From Colocasia esculenta (Eukaryota > Streptophyta > Magnoliopsida > Alismatales > Araceae): a DNA stretch of 64,000 nt. Below, piece after piece: positions 1 through 11,332 of the stretch. The position numbers and the translations under genes are program-made. The notes beneath the pieces were generated by a model. It did not search any database. It was not told the origin of the DNA and saw nothing but the letters and a program-made list of their open reading frames with translations. The DNA is taken from NCBI GenBank assembly GCA_014218235.1, contig CM024766.1, positions 51,921,359 through 51,985,358 of the forward strand, written 5' to 3'. Each line of letters starts with the position of its first letter. Positions within the stretch are counted from its first letter, which is position 1.

Positions 1-2643
1 TGGCACAGACGACTTGGACATTGCAGCATAGATGGCATGAGAAAACTGCTGAAGAAGAATCTTGTGGAAGGTCTACCTAAGGTTAGTACAAAATTGGATG
101 GTGTATGTAAACCTTGTGCTAAGGGAAAGCACACCAAAGGCTCCTTCAAGTCAAAGACGGTGGTGACCACCTCAAAACCCTTAGAGCTCCTTCATATGGA
201 TCTATTTGGGCCAATGAGGACTACCAGTCTTGGAGGAAAGAATTTGGATTTGTCATAGTGGATGACTACTCAAGATTCACATGGGTATCATTCCTAGAGC
301 ATAAAGATGATACTTTTGAAAACTTTGTTAGTTTCAGCAAGAAGGTGCAGAAAGATCAAAAGTTCAGCATTGTGTCTATCCGATCAGATCATGGTGGTGA
401 ATTTCAAAATGAAAAGTTTGCTAGATTTTGTGATGATCAGGGAATTGAGCATAATTTCTCAGCACCAAGGACACCACAACAAAATGGTATTGCTGAGAGG
501 AAGAACAGAACCCTATTGGATATGGCAAGAACTATGCTCTCAGAATATGATCTGCCAAGATATTTTGGGCTGAAGCAGTCAACACAGCAAGCTACATTAT
601 CAACCGAGTAATGATCAGGCCAATCCTGAAAAAGACTGCATATGAACTATTCAAAGGGAAGAAGCCAAAGATCAGCCACTTCAGGACTTTTGGATGTCCT
701 TGCTTCATTCACAATAATGGAAAAAGGGACATTGGTAAGTTGGATGCCAAATCAGATGAAGGCATCTTTATGGGGTACACCTCTAAACCCAAAGGCTATA
801 GAGTATTTAACAAACGTACTTTATTGATTGAACAGTCTGTACATATTATTTTTGATGAAACTAACCCTTCCTTGAGAAAGGAAGTAGATAGTGACAATGA
901 TGATGCAGATGAACTGTCCAAGAAACTAAAAGATACATCAATTGAGGACAAGGATGATCCACCTCTGGAAGAATTGCAACAAGAAGAAGTTACTCATGAA
1001 AACCTTCCAAAGGAATGAGATACAAGAAAGATCACCCACTTGAGAATATTATTGGTGATCCATCCATAGGGGTAAGAACAAGAGGTAATGTTATTCCTTG
1101 TGATTACCTAGCTTTTGTTTCTCAAATAGAGCCTAGGACAGTCAATGAAGCTCTCTCTGATGAATCTTGGATAGTAGCCATGCAAGATGAATTAAATCAA
1201 TTCAAGAGAAACCAAGTATGGTCACTTGTTCCTAGACCATCAGACCATCCAGTCATTGGCACCAAATGGGTGTTCAGAAATAAACTGGATGAAACTGGTG
1301 CAATCTTAAGAAACAAGGCCAGATTGGTAGCTCAAGGCTATTCTCAAGAGGAAGGCATAGATTTCGATGAAACCTATGCACCTGTAGCTAGACTTGAGGC
1401 CATTAGAATATTACTTGCATATGCATCTGCTTTGAACTGGACATTATTTCAAATGGATGTTAAATCCGCATTTTAAATGGTTTTATAAAAGAGGAAGTTT
1501 ATGTGGAACAACCTCCGGGTTTTGATGACACAGAATTTCCCAATCATGTTTTCAAACTTCATAAGGCATTATATGGTTTAAAACAGGCACCTAGAGCCTG
1601 GTATGAAAGGCTTAGCTCTTTTCTTTTAAACCATGGTTTCAGTAGAGGTCAAGTAGATAGTACCTTTTCATAAAGTCAAAGGTCAAACACATTCTATTAG
1701 TCCAAATTTATGTAGATATTATCTTTGGGTCTACTGATGAATCCCTTTGCAAGTACTTTGAAAAGTTGATGCAGGGAGAATTTGAAATGAGCATGATGGG
1801 AGAACTTAATTACTTCTTGGATTACAAATCAAACAAGGAAAGGAAGGAACTCACATCTGTCAAGCAAAGTACACAAAAGAACTCTTAAAGAAATTTGGAT
1901 TCGAAAATACCAAGCCACTGTCAACACCGATGAGCACATCAACAAGATGGACAGTGACAAAGATGGTAAGAAAGTAGATCAAAAGATCTACAGAGGTATG
2001 ATGGTTCACTACTTTATTTAACAGCTAGTAGACCAGATATACTATTTAGTGTATGCATGTGTGCTAGATATCAAGCTGATCCTAAAGAATCACATTTAAT
2101 TTCGGTGAAAAGAATATTTAGATATTAGCAAGATCTCATGACTTAGGTCTATGGTATCCAAAACATTGTGAAATTAACTTAGTAGGTTACTCTGATGCTG
2201 ACTATGCTGGATGCAAATTAGATAGAAAAAGCACCAGTGGTGGTTGTCAATTTCTCTGCAGGATGTTTAATATCTTGGTCTTCAAAGAAACAAAATTCAG
2301 TAGCACTATCCACTGCTGAAGCTGAGTACGTAGCTGCTGGAAATTGTTGTACACAACTCTTATGGATAAAGCAACAACTTGAAGATTTCGGATTAAACAT
2401 CAAATCCATCCCACTGCTGTGTGACAACACCAGTGCCATAATCTCACCAAGAATCCAGTTCAGCACTCAAGGACCAAACATATTGAGGTTAGATATCATT
2501 TTATTCGTGATCATGTTGCAAATGGAAATATTGAAATATCCTTTATTGATACAAATGGCCAATTAGCAGACATTTTCACAAAAGCCTTACCTGAAGAGAG
2601 ATTCACATCTCTTAGAAGGGAATTAGGCATGTGCAATTTGTGA
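1..2643 (+). pseudogene. Element A pol remnant (GAG-pre-integrase, integrase, RT, RNase H)
   Basis: The order of domains is: GAG-pre-integrase with HRRLGHCS at the start; zinc-binding CxxC and the integrase core with DLFGP, RSDHGGEF and PQQNGIAERKNR (about 60-560); integrase C-terminal part (610-1010); RT with KARLVAQGYSQEEGIDFDETYAPVA and QMDVKSAF (about 1250-1480) and the Y-V-D catalytic region near 1710; RNase H with ADYAGCK (about 2195) and ALSTAEAEYVAAG (about 2305). It ends at a TGA (2641-2643) after MCNL, as B and C do. Compared by eye with B, it carries about eleven single-base indels (near 244, 568, 1017, 1473, 1669, 1819, 1936, 2003, 2126, 2254 and 2449), almost all deletions, and I found no nonsense substitution. 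It cannot make a functional polyprotein as read. Confidence 0.92.
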
Positions 2644-3035
2644 TAAAAGTTTGCTTACAAATGGCACATTAAATTTCAGAATTAAGTAATTTTTTCCTCC
2701 ATGGCGTTAAGCAAAAGAAATTCAAATTATTCTTTGTAACCGCTCTCTCATTGAAGTCGTTTGAATAGTCAACACCTTTTGTCGTTTTCCACCGCCTTTT
2801 GGCGCCTCACTTTCCACATCGCATTAATTTATTCAAAAAATCAATGGCAGAACGATTCGTATCTCATCGTCTACCTTTTCCCCTTTTCATCCTGTCGCAT
2901 GAGCCGATGCCCTAACACTCATATCTCAACTCTCTGCAAATTTGAACCTTCCTCCTCCTTCCCGCAAAATTTCTTGAGGATTCCTTCTCTTCTCCCTTCC
3001 GTTTCAACCCTCCAGAGACTTTCCCACCTGAATCC
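2644..3035 (+). other. Spacer between pol stop and ORF3 start in element A
   Basis: This stretch of about 390 bp has no coding sequence that is conserved in B or C. The equivalent gap in B is 27356-27732 and in C 36801-37168, so its length of about 370-390 bp is stable. It is pyrimidine-rich just before the ORF3 ATG and could serve as the leader of a separate ORF3 transcript or hold a splice acceptor; no site is proven. Confidence 0.6.
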
Positions 3036-6000
3036 ATGGCCGCACCAGTCATCGCCGGCAGTTTGGGTGGCTACAGCGCCGAGTTTCTCACTCCTGAGCA
3101 GCAGGAGAGGTTTACCTTTGTGAAGACGAAGCTCTGTGAAATAAAGAAGTCGATGTTGCTAATCTGAGGAAAAATGGAATGAGCAGTGTGGTAGATTTGA
3201 TCAATCAGATGCAGTGGACAGAGTCTCCACCTTTTCAGAGGTCAGTTATCCGGACTTGGTAAAAGCTTTCTTCGTGTGTATGAGAATAGAGGAAGATGGG
3301 TCCCTAGTCTTCTCAGTAAAGGGAACCCTGATTAGAATAAACCCTGAGTTGCTGAAGATGTTGTTTGATGTGAAGACTTCCGGATTTTGTGGGGTTCACA
3401 CCGTGGACGCCCAAGTGAAAGGTTTGGGAATTGTAGGACCGGGCTTCAAGCTAAGGGATGGCAAGCTGGATATAAATCAACTATCTGCATTCAACCGCCT
3501 CCTTCATTTTATTGTCTGTCAAATCTTAGTTCCCAGAAGTGCAACATTTTCTTCTTGCACAAAGGCCGACTCAGACATGATGTACTGGGCCATTCAAAAT
3601 AAGGAGATAAATATGGCGCAGTGATGATGGAAAGAATGAAATTTGCCAGAGATCAGATTTGGGACACCAAGAGTAAGTTAAATGTGTCCCTGCCATATGC
3701 CCACCTACTTACCAAGATCTTCAAACACTTCGGTGTTGATCTTTCTGGGGCAGTTGTAGAGAAAAGGGCCAAGCAATCAGGTCCAGGAACCTGAAGAAGA
3801 GTGGCTTCTCTGTGGAAAATGGTGTCTGGTTCAAGGCTTCAGTTGCTGAAGGCGAAGCCATCATTGACGACACCTCAGTTGTTCATCAGGAGATGGGATC
3901 AGCGGATATGATTCCAGAATTGCCAGTGGAGTCAGTTTCAGTGCCAGTAGTTGGAGCAGCAGAATCATCAGGCCCCTCTTTAGCAGAAGTTCAGTCTGAA
4001 ATTGCAGTGGAAGAAGAAAGAGTATCAGCACCAGCTTCAGAATTTCCAGAAGAATTAGCTGTCAATTTTGCAGAAAGGAGAATTGAGGATATTCTCCCAG
4101 AGGATATATTTCAGTTGAGGACCCACTACCCTCAACTGTGGTTGCATCCATTCTTTCAGACATTATTGATTCAATTCCTTTCACCTCTAGTGCTCCAGAA
4201 ACCAGTGGCAGAGTTGCAGAAGAGACTGTGGCATCAGGCCACATTGATGAACCAATGGAAGATGTTCAAGTAGAGGTAGAGCACCCAGCTGCTCAAGGTG
4301 ACTCTGTGATGGAAGATGCTCCCATTCAGGGGAGCAAGTATCAAATGAAGAAGATGCTCCTATTGAGGGGGAGCTATCAAAAGAAGGTTCAGCAGAAACA
4401 ACTCCAGTTGTTGATGGTCAGGAGGAAAGGCATAGAGATTCTCAAAATTTGGATGACAGAGAAGGAGAGATTGCAAGCTCTTCAAGCTCAGATGATGATC
4501 AACCTCCTCCAGCAAAAGAAGGCAAGAAGAAAGGAAAAGAAGTTGCCTCTGAAGTTCCTCTCCTGGCTGATACACCTTTTGAGAGGCAGGTCAAGCAGAA
4601 AATTGTCATAAATTTGAAACCAGTGATTGAAAGGCTGAATGTGCAAGGTGAGCTCTTATGTACTCTCCAGTCAGATGTAAACTCTATTTTTTGAGCCAAG
4701 CTTCAGCCAACAAAGAATTGGGTCAAATCAGAAATGCTATGAAATGGTTTAATAAGGAGATGAGCAGCATGAAAGGCATGCTCTCATATTATCAAGGCAG
4801 TTGGAGTTCAAGCTCCTCCTCCTCCAGCAGCAGCAGCAGCACCAGAAGCAGCACCAGAAGCAGCAGCAGCACCAGAAGCAGCAGCAGCACCAAAAGAGGT
4901 AGGGCCAACAGGGCCAGCTGATCAGTTGAAGGGCCAACCGGGCCATCTGAGCAAGGGTCAGGGCCATCAGGGCCATTGGAGAGTGAGTCTGTGCAGATAG
5001 AGGCAGAAGAGTTCTTGGCACCCAAGCCCCCAGCTCCCTCTTCCCTCTCACACACCTATTCCTCCAACTCCACCCTCAGCTCCTACAGCACCTCCTGCTC
5101 CTCAAACATTCAAGAAGCCTCAATCTAGACCAATTTCTTCTCCTACACCATTTCAGTCCACCTCATCTCCTGCCTCCTCTACTTCCATTCCTTCTCCTTC
5201 TCCTATACATGAGGCCCCTCCAGCATCCTCAGCTGGAGCATCCTCCTCCTCCTCTGGTCCCTCCCTTGGACCAATTGATGACCTTCCTACTACTTCCCAC
5301 TCTTTTCTTCATCCTACTCCTCCACCCTCTTTCATCACTATCATACCTGAAAGAGCCCAACTTAACTCTCCCTTTATGGAACAAATAAAGGATGAGTTTG
5401 AGGAAGGGATCCTCAGGTCTGTGTTGAAGGTTGGGGAACATGTTCATAGGGCAGACCCTTCTAGTCCTGCCCCCAAGAAGAGGAAGCTTACTTCTACTTC
5501 CTCCCTCTCCTCTGAACCCAAATACCCACCTTTGTGGTTTTCTCTCACAGTGGACAACAAACATCCCTCACTGTACAGAGAATATCTCTCAAAGGTTGTT
5601 TTTGCAACCATCATTAACCTTCCATTTCTTGATCTCACAGATCATTTGCACACTATTCTACCCTACACTTCTCTTTCCAAATCCGAAAATCCAAAATCTT
5701 CTCTCTTGCCCACTCCAAATCTGAAGAGCAGTGGGGCAAAGGTCACAAGGATCTCCTAAAGAAATTCATTCTTGCCAAATCTGCTAGATTCCCTCCAAGG
5801 GACCACTCCCTGACCCTATCAGAGTGGTTCAGGATCTATCATAGGGAACTTTGGGCACCCTATATTCAAAAGGAAATCAAAATGATCAGGCACCTCATGC
5901 TATTCAACAACTACAGATATATTCATAGACTTCCAGAGGTTCAGCTCAGTCAGTTCAAAAGGGCCATTTCAGCTCTGACTCCGGATATCTCTCAAACTTC

Positions 6001-6742
6001 AGATGTTCAGGTAGATTTTGCTACCCTCCAAGTACCTGAAGAGATAGTCCTTCCTCAAATTCACTTTCTAGTTATGGAGTCCTCTGTAGGATCCATCATC
6101 TTTGAACGTTTTGCCAGAGTAATGGGCAGAATTAAAGTTCAGAAAGGCTGCCTGGTTGCTTTTTCTAGATTCCTGTTTAGGGAATATCACCAGGGGCATG
6201 TAAGTGCTGAAGTTCTAGCCCCTATTCTGTCTGAATGTGAAAGGCTGACATCTTCTGAATGGTCCAAGTTCTACCCCCTGTCAGCTCAGCAACTATTTGA
6301 AATCAATGAAGTTCAGGCCAGAGAAGGCAAACCAGCCATTTCTCCAGCTACTTTCCTAGATATGAACTCCATTCATCTTGTTGATGACCCCTTCAAGGTC
6401 TGGGAGGAAAGATACAAAGTGTATGTGGCTATGCACAAAGCTCTCAGAGATAACCACAACCATTATCCTGTCACCATGGACCATTCCTCACCTGTGCCAG
6501 CTTTGGGACTCGTCGATTTCTCAAGATGAACATGGACAAGAATGCATATGCTGACCTTCTCTATCAACACCTAGATCTTCATCTCAAAAGGATGGCTTCC
6601 ACCATGGGACCCTCCTACTCTGTATCCTTTGGAGTCTTCAAAACTCTTTTGAAGAGCAGAAGCACAGGCATGGGAAACCATCTCCCATTTTGCCTCTCTT
6701 CTGTCTCCTGCCTTCTATTTACCAGTACCTCCACAAAATTAA
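3036..6742 (+). pseudogene. Element A ORF3: large post-pol protein with plant-transposon domain, frameshifted
   Basis: The start is the ATG of MAAP at 3036, matching MAAS in B and C. The N-terminal part (about 3036-3830) resembles the 'putative plant transposon protein' domain, with SYPDLVKAFF, LRDGKLDINQ and ILVPRSATFSSCTKADSDMMYWAI. An acidic region with VASGHIDEPMED and MEDAPIQG follows, then a coiled-coil segment around LQSDVNSI, an Ala/Pro/Glu tract, a GPTGP/GPSGP linker (4900-4985), the basic motif PKKRK (about 5470) before YPPLWFSL, and a conserved C-terminal domain with VDFATLQVPE and IIFERFARVM (6010-6125). The stop TAA at 6740-6742 follows FYLPVPPQN and aligns with B's FYLDPSLRPQEQ. 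Several frameshifts (for example near 3140, 3621, 3766, 4690 and 4920) break it. No signal peptide or transmembrane run is visible. Its function is unknown. Confidence 0.82.
4805..4891 (+). repeat. AGC/CAG-rich microsatellite inside ORF3
   Basis: Runs of CAG/AGC with interspersed CCAGAAG units. In the frame that agrees with B and C it encodes Ala/Pro/Glu (APEAAAAPEA-type) just before the GPTGP linker; in another frame it reads Ser/Arg. B and C lack it, so it is a recent expansion in A. Confidence 0.8.
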
Positions 6743-6819
6743 TGAAATGCCCTTCTTTGTATACTCTTGTTCTCTTTCTCTCTTCTTTCTTTGTCGAAGA
6801 TTGTCTTTTTGATTAATGA

Positions 6820-6915
6820 CAAAAAGGGGGAGAAAAACTTATGTCTGAAATATCTATATATATTTTTTCATCCATACTTATTGTTCAGTTTTGTCATCAC
6901 CAAAAAGGGGGAGAT
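6820..6915 (+). other. Duplicated polypurine tract of element A
   Basis: Two copies of CAAAAAGGGGGAGA occur at about 6820-6834 and 6900-6914; the second abuts the LTR start at 6916. Polypurine tracts prime plus-strand DNA synthesis in retrotransposons. B and C have the same paired layout, a feature known from Sireviruses. Confidence 0.88.
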
Positions 6916-7119
6916 TGATGACCAGTCTGTCCCCATGTAATTTTAATTAATTACATATATATTTTGATGATTAACAAAACCAAACAAAAGTTTATCAATT
7001 ATATCTAATGATTATTTCATAAGTCTTAAGCACAGGAAAAATACCAAGGTCAAACAAGCCAATAAAGGTATGCATTACTTTTCTGAAGCCTTAATCTTTT
7101 CAACATGATATTTCTCCAA

Positions 7120-7990
7120 GTCCATATCGACTTCTATTGAAGGCCATAACGATTTCTTTATAAGCATATCGATTTCAATAGAATTATCATAACGATTTCC
7201 TTTCTGGCTGAAAAGTCATGTTGTTTCAAGAAAATCGATGCCATAACGATTCTATAAGTGATCACAACGATTTCCTTATAAGACTAAAAAGTCATGTTAT
7301 TTCAAACAAGTCGACGTCACAACGACTCTATAAGTTACCGTAACGATTTCTTTAGAGCCCGTAACGACTTGCCTGTCGCAACAACTCTATAAGTTGTCGC
7401 AACAATTTCTTTAGAGCTCGTAATGACTTGCTTGTCACAACGACTCTATAAGTTATCGCAACGACTTCTTTAGAAACTCGTAACGACTTGCTTGTCATAA
7501 CGACTCTATAAGTTATCACAACGACTTCTTTAGAACTCGCAACGACTTGCTTATTGTAACGATTTCATAAGTTACCGTAACGACTTCTTTAGAACTCGCA
7601 ACGACTTGCTTATTGCAACGATTTCATAAGTTACCGTAACGACTTCTTTAGAACTCGCAACGACTTGCTTATTGTAACGATTTCATAAGTTACCGTAACG
7701 ACTTCTTTAGAACTCGCAACGACTTGCTTATTGTAACGATTTCATAAGTTACCATAACGACTTTTTTTAGAACTCGCAACGACTTGCTTATTATAACGAC
7801 TTCATAAGTTACCATAAATTCTTTAGAGTTCATAACGACTTGATAGTATTCATAACGATTTCTTTAGAATTCACAACAATTTGCTTTGTGCAACGATTCA
7901 TTAAGTGTTCATGATATATCTTTGTCACATAACATTTGCTATGACTCATAACGATTTCATAAGTCATATAGTCATCGATTTCATATCTTG
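7120..7990 (+). repeat. AACGAYTT word array with 59-bp tandem repeat in LTR A
   Basis: The word AACGA(C/T)TT recurs dozens of times. From about 7500 to 7810 the array is a regular 59-bp tandem repeat in which successive words are 21, 17 and 21 bp apart; outside that it is degenerate. B carries the same word with 21- and 17-bp steps, and C a related one with mostly 17-bp steps. It lies about 200-1075 bp into the LTR, upstream of the TATA box, which is the position of a U3 enhancer. Confidence 0.9.
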
Positions 7991-8436
7991 ATATCTTATT
8001 CATCTTAAAAGTGTTGACTAGTCAAAGTCCACGTAGACATCTCTCTGACGCTTTTGCATTTATGAGATCTGAACATATCTCTGCATGCATGCAGACCATA
8101 TCATCCTTTATCGTGCCTACTCTGATAACGTCCTTTAGACTTAAGCTATTTGGCATTACTATTTCCATGTCTATTGCTACTAACGTTGACTGACATCAGA
8201 GACAGCTTAGCTGTCTGCTATTTGAGTTTGACATTTGTGCAGACCTCTGATCTAGCTTCATGGTACAACGTTAAACAAATAGAAGCCAACGGATATTTCT
8301 GAAGATCTATCTCCTTACGTGCTCAAGTGATCAAAAGACTGTTGATTGGAAGCTTCCAAGACTCCAGTTGTCATTCAGTCTAACGACTACTCAAAGAGAG
8401 ACAACGGACACTTCAACGTCTCTATTTCAAATTGAA

Positions 8437-8445
8437 GATATAAAC
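8437..8445 (+). promoter_or_regulatory. Putative TATA box of LTR A
   Basis: GATATAAAC lies in the element's sense direction about 660 bp before the LTR end. B has the same TATA context on the minus strand near 22093-22104. It is the likely U3/R boundary; the start site itself is not visible. Confidence 0.55.
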
Positions 8446-8705
8446 TCAAGTCAGAAGAACAGATGTAAAAAGATCACGCATTCAAGCATTCAAATCCTTC
8501 TGAAGAAAGTCCAGAGCCAAGAACCTTCATTCCACTTAGCTTTTGCTCTTTTGCTCTCCACTAGTTTGTGAAAATCTTGAGAGAGCTGTATAGTTCTGAG
8601 AGTGTGCCTTGTTTAAATCTCTTTGCTCTCAGTTAGTTGCTTCAGATCCTTGCTTATCAAAAGCTTGATCTAGGGGCTTAAATTTCATTCACTCTCTTTG
8701 TGTTG

Positions 8706-8818
8706 TTCCCTTCAGGTGTGAAGGAAGACCTGGTGGTATCCAGGGTGTTGTTCCCTTCGGTTGTGAAGGAAGACCTAGTGTGGTATCCAGGGTGTTGTTC
8801 CCTTCAGGTGTGAAGGAA
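8706..8818 (+). other. Three tandem stem-loops in the RNA leader of element A
   Basis: Stem-loops at 8706-8726, 8751-8771 and 8798-8818 have the form TTCC(C)TTC, a 6-nt loop, GAAGGAA, with one unpaired C in the 5' strand. They are separated by GACCTGGTGGTATCCAGGG-type units that can form a second small stem (CCTGG/CCAGG). They lie about 270-380 nt after the TATA box, so they would be in R/U5. C and H have the same structure with CTCTTC/GAAGAG stems. Confidence 0.7.
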
Positions 8819-9106
8819 GACCAGCTGAGCTGGGTGTTGTAGCGTCCTTAGAGGGACTGTACCCTAGTTAGTGAAATCCTGAGGTTTTGCTCAGGGATTG
8901 GACGTAGGACTCCTAAGGAAAGGTGGTCCGAACCAGGATAAACCTTGTGTTGTGTGATTGTCTTCTTTGTGTGTTTGCTATTTAAACTAACGGTCACTAA
9001 CCTACTTCGAAGAAAGTTTGTGTGAATGTTTTTAGTTACATGTATCTTCTACATTAATTTTTAAAGAACCATTCACCCCCCCTCTGGGCTTGTCAACTGG
9101 GCAACA

Positions 9107-11086
9107 GAAGAGGCACTAACCCACCTGATGCAACATGTCTTCCTTCTTACCAAAGGGAATAACCACCCAATCAACAATAGGTCTTCTCTTCACAACCGAA
9201 GAGAAACACTCAAGAACAAATGAGTAGAGAGTGGAAGGCCCCTAGACCAAGCTTATAGAAACTGCTTGATCTGAGGAAAAGTCTGAGGGACAAAGATTAT
9301 CACACAATGAACTCTCTAAGATCTACACAAGCTTTCAAAGGCTAAATAGGTTTATGTGGAGAGCTAAAAGCTAAAGACTGTTTGAGTGGATGAGCAATCT
9401 CTTCTTTCTTCTGGGTGACTAAGATCTTCAAGCTATTTGAAAATTCTTCAGAATTCAAGAGGTGTGCTGCATGGACTCACCAGTCTTCTATTTATCTTCT
9501 TTGAAAGATTTTGATCGTTGAAGTATATGTTCTCTCACATCTTCATGCACGTTGGAGTGTCTGGTCCGAGGTATGGAGCAAAAGAGCATGCAGCCATTAA
9601 ATGCTGGAATAGACACTTACCCAAAGGAAGATTGTCTGAATCTCTTCTTGCTTCTGTCAGGTTGACAGGTCTAACGTTGTAACGTATGTTTCTACCGCAA
9701 CCCTGCACACCATAAATGTTGAAGCATAGACAACTCATCTTTGTCTAAACTGTCAGTCAACGTTAGTAGTCGTGCTTTAAGAAGATATACTAAAAATGAA
9801 ATTCCATTCTGTCAACATATAAAGCGTTACTTTATGTGACATAAATGTGGTAAACAAGAGATATATCGTGAAGAGGTATTGTTCCTTCACAATAAATGTT
9901 AGAGAGAACATGAGACAACATGATTCACGGGAAGACTTGAAATCCACAGAGATTTGAAAATATATTTGAATATCATATGGATGTCTTTTAAGAATGTCTG
10001 AAAGGAATTTAAATAGAAATATTTAACAGCTGTCAAAAACATAATTGTTATTAAAAGAGAGTTGATGTTTGGAGACAGTCTGTGATCAGAGAGAGTCGAT
10101 GTGAAATGAAATTGATGTTATAGCTATAATCCATGTGAGAATGTAATCCATGTTGAAACAAAGTCGATGTGAACATGATCCTTGTTTTGAAATCGATGTT
10201 CTATATAAAGTCATTGTTTAACTGAAGTCGGTGTACAATTGAAATCGTTGTTTAAATGAAATCGTTGTTGAACAGAAATCGATGTGCAGATGAAATCGTT
10301 GTTTAACTGAAATCGATGTACAGATGAAATCGTTGTTTAACTGAAATTGATGTATAGATGAAATCGTTGTTTGAAACGAAGTCGTTGTTTTAGTAAAGTC
10401 GTTGTTTCACATGAAGTCGATGTTCTATCGAAATCGATGTTTGAGTGAAATCGTTGTAGAAACGAAGTCGTTGTTTCATATGAAGCCGATGTTCTACCGA
10501 AATTGATGTTTAAGTGAAATCGTTGTAGAAACGAAGTTGTCGTTTCATATGAAGTCGATGTTCTACCGAAATCGATGTTTAAGTGAAATCGTTGTAGAAA
10601 TGAAGTCGTTGTTTCATATGAAGTCGATGTAGCAACGAAATCGATGTTCTATTGAAGAAATTGTTGTTTAAGTATGAAGTCGATGTAGAAATGAAATCGA
10701 TGTTCTACTGAGGAAATCGTTGTTTTAGTATGAAGTCGATGTAGAAACGAAATCGATGTTCTACTGAGAAAATCGTTGTTTAAGTATGAAGTCGATATAG
10801 AACCGAAATCGTTGTTTAAGTGAAATCGATGTTCTACCAAGGAAGTCGTTTAAGTGAAACAGTAATCGTTGTGAGCTATCACATGGAAGTCGATGTATAC
10901 TTAGACAAAAACATATGTAATGAACTTCACTGAATAGTGAGTGTAGACAACTTACTAATTTTGTTTGAATTATTGCTTGTTGATAAACTTCAGAAAATGA
11001 TGTTAGAAAATAATATTCAGGGTTTTGTTAATCACCAAAAATACATATAATAGATAACAAATTATATGGAGATGGACTGATCATCA
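9107..11086 (-). repeat. Element C 3' LTR, truncated by insertion of A
   Basis: It matches 42229-44222 in order and content: the stem-loop region (about 9107-9206), the TTTATC promoter area near 9489, the word array (10080-10905) and the end GATCATCA, followed directly by a polypurine tract. The first roughly 310 bp of the LTR (+ strand view) are missing because element A inserted here. Confidence 0.9.
10080..10905 (-). repeat. ACAACGATTTC/ACATCGACTTC word array in LTR C
   Basis: On the + strand it reads as repeats of AAATCGTTGT, AAATCGATGT and AAGTCGATGT. Most neighbouring words are 17 bp apart, some 18-20 bp. Higher-order units such as TTCATATGAAGTCGATGTTC recur. The second copy in the 5' LTR is at 43200-44035. 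It is related to, but distinct from, the A/B array. Confidence 0.88.
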
Positions 11087-11201
11087 ATCTCCCCCTTTTT
11101 GGTGATGACAAAACATAAAGAATTGTAAACGTATAAAAGGCTGAAATAAGATTGCAAAAAATTTTAAAGTATGTATTTCAGAACATGTTCTCCCCCTTTT
11201 T
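11087..11201 (-). other. Duplicated polypurine tract of element C
   Basis: On the + strand, CTCCCCCTTTTT occurs at 11089-11100 next to the LTR and again at about 11190-11201 followed by GTCATTAAGC. These are the same two tracts as in A and B. Confidence 0.85.
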
Positions 11202-11282
11202 GTCATTAAGCAAAAAGAAATAGATAAACAGAGGATGAAATAGAGAAGGACAAAAGATAAATGGGAGCCAAGGAGGGAAATT

Positions 11283-11332
11283 TTATTCATTAGTGGGGGC
11301 AGACATGTAGAAGGCAAGAGACAGACGGGAAG
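11283..11332 (-). pseudogene. Element C ORF3, C-terminal tail separated by element D
   Basis: Reading across the GGAAG target duplication from 19795 continues as SRLSLAFYMSAPTNE and stops with TAA at 11283-11285. This aligns with B's ...LSPAFYLDPSLRPQEQ. It shows that D cut ORF3 about 16 codons before its end. Confidence 0.75.
11328..11332. repeat. Target-site duplication of element D (GGAAG)
   Basis: GGAAG occurs at 11328-11332 and again at 19791-19795, immediately outside the TGTAACG...GTTACA ends of D. A perfect 5-bp duplication is the hallmark of LTR-retrotransposon integration. Confidence 0.95.

Larger units (their letters stand above)
1..9106 (+). mobile_element. Element A: Sirevirus-type Ty1/copia retrotransposon, 5' truncated by window edge
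   Basis: The visible part runs from the GAG-pre-integrase region of pol through integrase, RT and RNase H, a large ORF3, two polypurine tracts and a complete 3' LTR ending in GGGCAACA. The gene order (pol, then an extra ORF, then LTR), the RT-region motif with MMGEL and the duplicated AAAAAGGGGGAGA tract are Sirevirus-like. The right end abuts sequence that matches the middle of element C's LTR (compare 42220-42300), so A inserted into C's 3' LTR. The flank is gaaga (9107-9111); the matching duplication would lie outside the window. A and B share LTR and protein sequence and belong to one family. Reading frames are broken by many single-base indels. Confidence 0.93.
6916..9106 (+). repeat. 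Element A 3' LTR (2191 bp)
   Basis: It starts with TGATGACCAG directly after the polypurine tract and ends with CTGGGCAACA, at the join to element C's LTR. It contains a word array (7120-7990), a TATA box (8437-8445), three tandem stem-loops (8706-8818) and the terminal CACCCCCCCTCTGGG block also seen in B, C and H. Length and ends agree with B's LTRs (2195 and 2198 bp). Confidence 0.93.

Noticed and set aside
4658..4921. Ser/Arg-rich protein in A
   Set aside because: It is the wrong frame of the CAG/AGC repeat; the frame matching B and C reads Ala/Pro/Glu.
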